A stretch of DNA of 64,000 bases from Gallionellaceae bacterium (GTDB lineage: Bacteria; Pseudomonadota; Gammaproteobacteria; Burkholderiales; Thiobacillaceae). Under the pieces are notes generated by a model. The model saw only the letters and a program-made list of their open reading frames with translations. It was not told the DNA's origin and searched no databases. This document shows, in pieces, positions 55,401 through 61,356 of the stretch. Each line of letters starts with the position of its first letter. Position 1 is the stretch's first letter. The position numbers were made by a program, and so were the translations under genes. Where the stretch lies: positions 17,991 to 81,990 of the forward strand of contig JAQTLU010000014.1 in NCBI GenBank assembly GCA_028714735.1. Direction: 5' to 3'.

Positions 55401-55917
55401 GCTGGATTTCCAGGTAATAGCGCTCCGGGAACAGCCTGCTCCACTCCGCCGCCATGGCGCGGGCGGAATCCCAGGAATCATTCAGCAAGGCCAGACCGAC
55501 CTCGCCCCACTGCGCCCCGGAAAGGGCAATCAGGCCCTCGGTTCCGAGGGTTTCAAACCATTCGTGCTTGATCACCGCACGCCCGCGATGCAGGTTGCCG
55601 CGGTAGGCCATCGTCAGCAGTTCGCTCAGGCGGCGGTAGCCGGCACGATTCTGGACCAGCAAAAGCATCCGGCTGGGTTTGTCCGGTTGATCGCGGCCGG
55701 CCAGCCAGATGTCACAACCGATGATCGGCTTGACGCCTTTCTTGCGGGCGCCGCTGTAGAACTTGACCAGGCCGAACAGGTTGGCCAGATCGGTCAACGC
55801 CAGTGCCGGCATGCCGTCTTCAGAGGCCCTGGCAATCGCGCGGTCGATGGTCAGGATGCTGTCCTGGACCGAGTATTCGCTGTGGAGACGGAGATGAATG
55901 AAGGAGAGTGGGGTCAT
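52471..55917 (-). CDS. dnaE: DNA polymerase III alpha subunit
   Basis: 1148 residues from [16 protein letters not shown], normal length. PHP domain at the N-terminus, polymerase active-site region with [24 protein letters not shown] and the catalytic Asp pair in [13 protein letters not shown] near residue 400, helix-hairpin-helix and OB-fold ([24 protein letters not shown]) at the C-terminus. It is the replicative polymerase subunit. No terminator lies directly after the stop, but one follows the sRNA unit 300 bp on. Confidence 0.97.
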   Translation of the reverse strand: [1148 protein letters not shown]

Positions 55918-55952
55918 GTGCGCTGCCATTATACCGGGGCATGCACCGCGAA

Positions 55953-55982
55953 AAAAAAGCCGCGCCTAAGCGCGGCTTTTTT
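55953..55982 (-). terminator. Rho-independent terminator of the tolC-ompA fusion gene
   Basis: AAAAAAGCCGCGC-CTAA-GCGCGGCTTTTTT: a 7-bp GC stem flanked by A- and T-runs, able to act in both directions. It lies 18 bp beyond the fusion gene's stop. Confidence 0.9.
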
Positions 55983-55999
55983 CCATTTGCAACAAGACC

Positions 56000-57913
56000 T
56001 TACTGGCCGCGGATACGCATTTCCACGCGACGGTTCTTGGCCTGACCGTCTTCCGTAGTGTTGTCGGCGATGGGCTGGGTCTCGCCGTAGCCCACGGCAT
56101 AGATGCGGTCCGCCGCCACACCCTTGGCAACCAGGTACTCCATTACCGACTTGGCGCGGGCCTCGGACAGGCGCTGGTTAAAGGTGTAGGTGTTGTTGTA
56201 GTCGGTATGGCCGGCCAGCTCGATTTTTATTTCCGGGTTTCCCATCATGCGGGCAACCGCCTGATCGAGGACCGGGTAAGAATCCGCACGCAGGGTCGTC
56301 TTGTTGTAGTTGAAATGGATGCCCTTCAACTCGATGATCTCCTTGAACGGGCAGCCGTCCTTATCCACCTTGACGCCCTTGGGTGTATCCGGGCACTTGT
56401 CCTTGTCATCCGGCACGCCATCGCCGTCCTGGTCACCCGGCGCAACGGCAGCTTTCATCGCGACGGGCGGCGCGACATTCATGGCCGCCATGGCTTCCGC
56501 GAAAACCTTGTCCTTGTCGACGTTGTTCTGCTTGGGCGCCTCGGGCGGGCAGATGGTATCGGGATCGAATTCCGCCTTCTCGTTGGCCTTGGCCAGACCC
56601 TCGGTATCCATGTGCTGCAGGCCCATCACCTGCAACAGATCGCCCATACCGGCATGGGTGCGGCCCATGGAGTAGAGGTGATCGTAATAAGCCTGCTGAT
56701 AGGCTCGCTTGGCCTCGAACAATTCGTTTTCGGTGTCCAGCAAATCGAGCAGCGTACGCTGACCGATATCGAATTGCTTGTGGTAGGCATCGCGCGCCTT
56801 CTCGGTGGACAACTGGTGCTGCTCCAGATAACCCAGTTGCTCCTTCAGGCGCCCCACGTCGTTGTAGGCGATATTGAGGGTTTGCCGGACATCGCGACAG
56901 GTCTTGTCGCGCATGTCCTTGGCCACATTGACCTGTTCCCAGTACTGCTGCTCGGCCGCCTTGTCGGAACCCCCGTTATAGAGGTTGTAGTTGAGCAACA
57001 GCTCAAGATAGGAGAGTTCATGCCGGCCATCAATGCCGTCGAGGTCGTTGCCGACATCGTGCCGGGCGCGCAGATCAACCCGGGGCATGAACGCGGCATG
57101 GCGAACCTTGGCGTCGCTCTGGGCGGAAACGATGTTTTCCTGGGCGGCTTGGAGGGCCGGATGTTGCGCATACGCCGAACGTAACGCCTGGCCAACGCCA
57201 GCAGGGATACCCGAATCCAACTGCGGCAGATCGGCCATCTCCTGCGGCGGCAGACTGCCGACGACGCGCTGGTAACGGGCGCTGACATCGTGCAGGTTGC
57301 TCGCCTCCGTCAGCAGATTGGATTCGGCCAGGGCCAGACGGCCACCTGCCTGTTCCAGGTCGACGCCGCGGCCGACGCCGGACTGAACGCGCTGCTGAAT
57401 CTGGTCGAACACCACACGGTGCTGGACATAGTTTTCCTGGGCCAACTGGTACAACTTGCGATAGCGCAGGACATCCGTGTAGGCGCGCATGGCCTCCAGC
57501 GCTGCCGTTTCGGAGGCATCCAGGAGTTCGTTGTAGCGTACCCGTTGCGCATAGTTGAACTTGGCCACCTCGTTACGGGTCGCGAAGCCATCGAAGAGCA
57601 TCTGGTTGAGAATCAGGGAAGCGCCGCTGCGGGTATAGGTGTCATCGATAATCCCAGGCGTCTTCTTGGATTCGCGTGCCACTCCGGCCGTCAAATCGAC
57701 CTTGGGAAGATAGCCGCCCTTGGCTACATCAATCTGCTCGGTGGCCGCCTTGTAGGCATGCCAGCGCATCACAACGTCCGGATTCTTGGACACAGCCTCC
57801 TGGGCGGCTTCCTTCAGCGTGGTCCCTCCGGCATAGGAAACGGATGTGAGCGCGGCAAGCGCAAGCGCCACGACCAGCTTGCGTGGCTGTTTATTGAAGA
57901 ATCGCTTATTCAT
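56000..57913 (-). CDS. TolC-type outer-membrane channel fused to an OmpA peptidoglycan-binding domain
   Basis: 637 residues. The signal peptide ends near residue 28 (SVSYAGG). Residues about 32-445 form a TolC/LapE-like channel (TLKEAAQEAVSKNPDV, GASLILNQMLFDGFAT, FDIGQRTLLDLLDTENELFEAKRAY). A calcium-binding TSP3-like linker (DQDGDGVPDDKDKCPDTPKG, about 494-513) leads into an OmpA C-terminal domain (about 524-637) with HTDYNNTYTFNQRLSEARA and NRRVEMRI. It is probably the outer-membrane exit for the adhesin encoded at 61357, anchored to the cell wall. The inner-membrane ABC and adaptor genes are not in the window. Confidence 0.9.
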   Translation of the reverse strand: MNKRFFNKQPRKLVVALALAALTSVSYAGGTTLKEAAQEAVSKNPDVVMRWHAYKAATEQIDVAKGGYLPKVDLTAGVARESKKTPGIIDDTYTRSGASLILNQMLFDGFATRNEVAKFNYAQRVRYNELLDASETAALEAMRAYTDVLRYRKLYQLAQENYVQHRVVFDQIQQRVQSGVGRGVDLEQAGGRLALAESNLLTEASNLHDVSARYQRVVGSLPPQEMADLPQLDSGIPAGVGQALRSAYAQHPALQAAQENIVSAQSDAKVRHAAFMPRVDLRARHDVGNDLDGIDGRHELSYLELLLNYNLYNGGSDKAAEQQYWEQVNVAKDMRDKTCRDVRQTLNIAYNDVGRLKEQLGYLEQHQLSTEKARDAYHKQFDIGQRTLLDLLDTENELFEAKRAYQQAYYDHLYSMGRTHAGMGDLLQVMGLQHMDTEGLAKANEKAEFDPDTICPPEAPKQNNVDKDKVFAEAMAAMNVAPPVAMKAAVAPGDQDGDGVPDDKDKCPDTPKGVKVDKDGCPFKEIIELKGIHFNYNKTTLRADSYPVLDQAVARMMGNPEIKIELAGHTDYNNTYTFNQRLSEARAKSVMEYLVAKGVAADRIYAVGYGETQPIADNTTEDGQAKNRRVEMRIRGQ

Positions 57914-58102
57914 TTACAACCCCTTGTTTGAAAGCCTATTTGAGCGTATCAAGAATAACTTATCAGTTGTCAGTCAAACCGATGAAGCCTTCGCTCAACT
58001 GCAGATTAATATAGTGTCACAAGATGAATTTTTTCTGGTTTTGAATTTAAAGCCAATACTTAAAATCTTGCAAGGCAAACCCACATCCCATTGCTAACCA
58101 AC

Positions 58103-58801
58103 ATGGCCAGCGGTCGTTACCGCCTCTTTTTCCGGTCAATACTCCTCCTGGCAACGCTGACGGCCTGCGCTTATGGGGTATTAGCCCAGTTTGGCAACCA
58201 TCTCAATTTCGATACCTTCGCTCAACTGGCCTACCAACGATATGGCGCACGGGCCCAGCAAACTGCCGAACAGTGGCGCGACCTTCTGAACGCAAGCCGC
58301 GATAGTCCCGAAACCGAAAAGATCCGCAAGATCAACGATTTCATAAATCGTCATGTTATGTACAAGGAAGACTCCGAAATATGGGGCCAGAGTGATTATT
58401 GGGCCACCCCCCTTGAAACGATGGGACGCGGTGCGGGGGATTGCGAGGATTTTGCCATTGCAAAATATTTCAGCCTGCTGCTGGCTGGCATTCCTGCCGA
58501 CCGACTGCGCATCACCTACGTCAAAGCCCGCATAGGCGGACACTACAGCAAGGTGTCCATCGCGCACATGGTGCTTGGGTACTATCCGGGCCCGAACGAC
58601 GAACCCCTGATTCTTGACAACTTGCTGGCAGACATCCGTCCCGCCCCGCAACGCCCGGATCTCACCCCGGTATTCGGTTTCAACAGTGAAGGTTTATGGT
58701 TAGGCAGCGCGCCCGGAGGCACTTCCAGCGGCAGTTCGACCGCGCGTCTGTCACGCTGGCGCGACCTGATCAGCCGGATGAAGGCCGACGGCTTTGAATG
58801 A
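58103..58801 (+). CDS. lapG: LapG-type transglutaminase-like cysteine protease
   Basis: 232 residues from MASGRYRLFF. A signal or anchor helix (about 8-28) directs it to the periplasm. The catalytic triad is visible: Cys114 in GAGDCEDFAIAKY, His155 in SIAHMVLGYY and Asp172 in LILDNLL. LapG cuts the N-terminal region of LapA-type adhesins and frees them from the surface, unless held by LapD. It is 39 bp upstream of lapD. Confidence 0.93.
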   Translation: MASGRYRLFFRSILLLATLTACAYGVLAQFGNHLNFDTFAQLAYQRYGARAQQTAEQWRDLLNASRDSPETEKIRKINDFINRHVMYKEDSEIWGQSDYWATPLETMGRGAGDCEDFAIAKYFSLLLAGIPADRLRITYVKARIGGHYSKVSIAHMVLGYYPGPNDEPLILDNLLADIRPAPQRPDLTPVFGFNSEGLWLGSAPGGTSSGSSTARLSRWRDLISRMKADGFE

Positions 58802-58840
58802 GTTTTCATAATGCGTACCTGTGGTTTCCAGGAGAAATAA

Positions 58841-60769
58841 ATGTCCATCTACCGACAATTCTGGTTGGCCATCGTCGGCCTCACCATTCTGGCCTTCGCC
58901 GGCAGCTTCGTGGTCAGCCTGTACACCGCGCGCAACTACATCGAGCAACAGCTCTACATGAAGAATGTAGACAATGCGGCCTCTCTGGCGCTGGTTCTGT
59001 CGCAACTTCCGGACAAGGATCCGGTCATGGTCGAATTGATGATCTCATCCCAGTTCGACACCGGCCATTATCAGGAAATCGTACTTTCAGACCCCAGCCA
59101 CAAGGTCATGATCGAGCGACACTACACGGGCGACACAACCGGTGCCCCCGCCTGGTTCGTACGCATGTTCCCGATCAAAGCGGCCGCCGGCACGGCGCTG
59201 GTACAGGATGGCTGGAAGCAGTTCGGCAGCATCAAATTGGTCAGTCACAGCCGTTTCGCCTATCAGGAATTATGGCGCGGCATTCAACATCTGGCCGCCT
59301 GGTTCTTGCTGGCGGGAGCCTTGGCCGGGCTGCTCGGCACGGTCATCCTGCGCTTCGTCTTCAAACCACTCAACCGCGTCGTGGAACAGGCCGAAGCCAT
59401 TCAGGACCGCCGTTTCATCAGTGTCGAAGAACCTCGCACGCCCGAATTGCGCTCGGTGGTGGTCGCCATGAATGCCATGGTCAGCCGACTGAAGGCCATA
59501 TTTGCCGTGGAGGCGGCACGTCTGGACGAACTGCGCCGCCAGATCAACCACGACTCGTTGACCGACTTGCCCAATCGTGAATTCTTCATGACGCAATTGC
59601 GTGAACAACTCACCGCCGAGGAGGCGGCGACGGAAGGCAGCCTGGCCCTGATCCGGATCAGTCACCTCGACCAGATCAACTCCAGCCTTGGGCACCAGTT
59701 GACCGACCGTCTGATCCAGGATGTCGCCAGCGTGCTGAAGGCCTTCGCGGATGAGCATGGCGATGGCTTCCCGGCCCGTTTGAATGGTGCCGACTTCATC
59801 TTACTGACCAGTGGCGACCATGACCCGCATGCCCTGGCGAGCGCACTTCAACAGGCGCTCGAAAGCGGCTTGGTTCCGAAATGGTCCCAGGTTGAAGAAC
59901 TGTTCCATATCGGGGTCACCGGCTACAAACATGGCGAAGAGTTGCGCGATGAACTTGCCGGCGTCGACAAGGCCCTCGCGGTCGCGGAAACCAAAGGCGT
60001 GAACGCCGTTCATGTCCTCTCAGCCGAACTTTCCAAGACCGATCACCGCAGCGCCGAATCCTGGCGCCATGAGCTTTCGGAAGCCATCCACGACGGTCGT
60101 ATCCGCCTGGAACGCTACCCCGTCCTGGCCGCCTCGGACCAACCCATGCATCAAGAGAGCGCCGCGCGCATGCAGCTCGATCCCATGGGCCCATGGCTGA
60201 CCGCCGGCGATTTCATGCCCATGGCCTTGCGCCTGCGTCTGTCCAGCGCGGTGGACATGGACGTCGTGCAGATCGCCCTCGACCACCTCGACCAGGGCGT
60301 GCAGGAAATCGCCGTCAACCTTTCTGCGGATACGATCGCTGACTGGCGCTTCAACGACGAACTGATCGCCTTGCTGAACCGCAATCCGGACAAGAGCAAG
60401 CGGCTATGGATAGAAGTACCGGAATACGGGGCCTTCCGTAATTTCGACGCCTTCCGCAGCTTCTGCTACCACCTCGCCCCACTCGGCTGCAAACTGGGCA
60501 TCGAACACTTCGGCCATCACTTCGGTGAAATCGCCCGGCTTGCGGAACTTGGCCTGGATTATCTGAAGATAGACAGCAACTACATCCGCGGCATTGACGG
60601 CAATGCCGGCAACCAGGAATTCCTGAGTGGTCTGTGCCGAGTGGCCCATAACGTCGGCCTGCTGGTGATCGCCGAAGGCGTCATTTCGGAAGCCGAACTG
60701 AATAGCCTGATGGAACTGGGCTTCGACGGCGCCACCGGTCAGGAAATCACGCGTCGTCTCCAGACTTGA
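58841..60769 (+). CDS. lapD: LapD-type c-di-GMP receptor
   Basis: 642 residues with GGAGAAATAA before the ATG. A membrane helix (about 6-28), a periplasmic LapD/MoxY-type domain (about 30-145), a second helix (about 150-172), a HAMP linker, a degenerate GGDEF (NGADF at 315-319) and a degenerate EAL (EVPEYGAF, IEHFGHHF, AEGV). Loss of catalytic residues fits a receptor: c-di-GMP binding inside makes the periplasmic domain sequester LapG so that adhesin stays on the surface. Confidence 0.93.
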   Translation: MSIYRQFWLAIVGLTILAFAGSFVVSLYTARNYIEQQLYMKNVDNAASLALVLSQLPDKDPVMVELMISSQFDTGHYQEIVLSDPSHKVMIERHYTGDTTGAPAWFVRMFPIKAAAGTALVQDGWKQFGSIKLVSHSRFAYQELWRGIQHLAAWFLLAGALAGLLGTVILRFVFKPLNRVVEQAEAIQDRRFISVEEPRTPELRSVVVAMNAMVSRLKAIFAVEAARLDELRRQINHDSLTDLPNREFFMTQLREQLTAEEAATEGSLALIRISHLDQINSSLGHQLTDRLIQDVASVLKAFADEHGDGFPARLNGADFILLTSGDHDPHALASALQQALESGLVPKWSQVEELFHIGVTGYKHGEELRDELAGVDKALAVAETKGVNAVHVLSAELSKTDHRSAESWRHELSEAIHDGRIRLERYPVLAASDQPMHQESAARMQLDPMGPWLTAGDFMPMALRLRLSSAVDMDVVQIALDHLDQGVQEIAVNLSADTIADWRFNDELIALLNRNPDKSKRLWIEVPEYGAFRNFDAFRSFCYHLAPLGCKLGIEHFGHHFGEIARLAELGLDYLKIDSNYIRGIDGNAGNQEFLSGLCRVAHNVGLLVIAEGVISEAELNSLMELGFDGATGQEITRRLQT

Positions 60770-60770
60770 A

Positions 60771-60799
60771 AAAAATGGTCACCCTAAACCGGTGACCAT
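60771..60799. terminator. Terminator between lapD and the small convergent gene
   Basis: ATGGTCACC and GGTGACCAT form a 9-bp stem with a 7-nt loop. A seven-A run on the left supplies the T-run for the minus-strand gene; on the plus strand it may also halt lapD transcription. Confidence 0.75.
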
Positions 60800-60819
60800 T
60801 AGATTACTGATCCGGGATT

Positions 60820-61170
60820 TCAAATCACGCCGTCATCGTCTTTCATCAGCGTCAACGGATTCAGGCTATCCCGCAATGAACGCCGTGCCAGGAGCTTTTC
60901 CTGTGCCGGGACGGGAAGATCAGTAAAGAGCAGCAGGTTCTTCTCGATCAACAAGTCGACGATATCCTCCACGACCCGGATCAGCGCCAGATCTGATTCG
61001 CCGAGGGCGCGGACCGCATGGATACCCGACCCATCATCGCTAGTGGCCATGTCAAGTATGAAATCAGTCAGATCAAGACTGCCTTCCGCAACCCACTCCG
61101 GGGTTGGCTCGGTCTTCTGCGTCGATATGGAGACAATTTTCCCGGCATCATCTCGCTGCACGTAAGGCAT
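60820..61170 (-). CDS. Small conserved protein of Lap-type adhesin loci
   Basis: 116 residues from MPYVQRDDAGKIVSIS, with GGGGAATGGGG before the ATG. The middle has LALIRVVEDIVDLLIEKNLLLFTDLPVPAQEKLLARRSLR and the end is acidic (MKDDDGVI). Similar small proteins are often misnamed 'tryptophan synthase subunit beta-like' and occur beside adhesin or c-di-GMP loci; function unknown. It lies downstream of the adhesin on the same strand, separated by a terminator. Confidence 0.75.
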   Translation of the reverse strand: MPYVQRDDAGKIVSISTQKTEPTPEWVAEGSLDLTDFILDMATSDDGSGIHAVRALGESDLALIRVVEDIVDLLIEKNLLLFTDLPVPAQEKLLARRSLRDSLNPLTLMKDDDGVI

Positions 61171-61308
61171 CCCCATTCCCCCCAAGACAATAGAACCCTG
61201 CCGAATTATCCGCCAGGACTATGGGTGAAGGAAGGATTTGGTGCTGCTGACGAGACCGATGACTCACACACTTTCCATTTTCACCCGTCGCTGGTGATTA
61301 CACCTGGC

Positions 61309-61335
61309 AAAAAAAGGCGCCCGAAGGCGCCTTTC
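61309..61335 (-). terminator. Rho-independent terminator of the adhesin gene
   Basis: GGCGCC-CGAA-GGCGCC with seven A residues on the plus-strand left, which gives a T7 tail on the minus strand, 22 bp after the adhesin stop. Confidence 0.85.
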
Positions 61336-61356
61336 AAACCGGGAAGAAAAAGTTGC

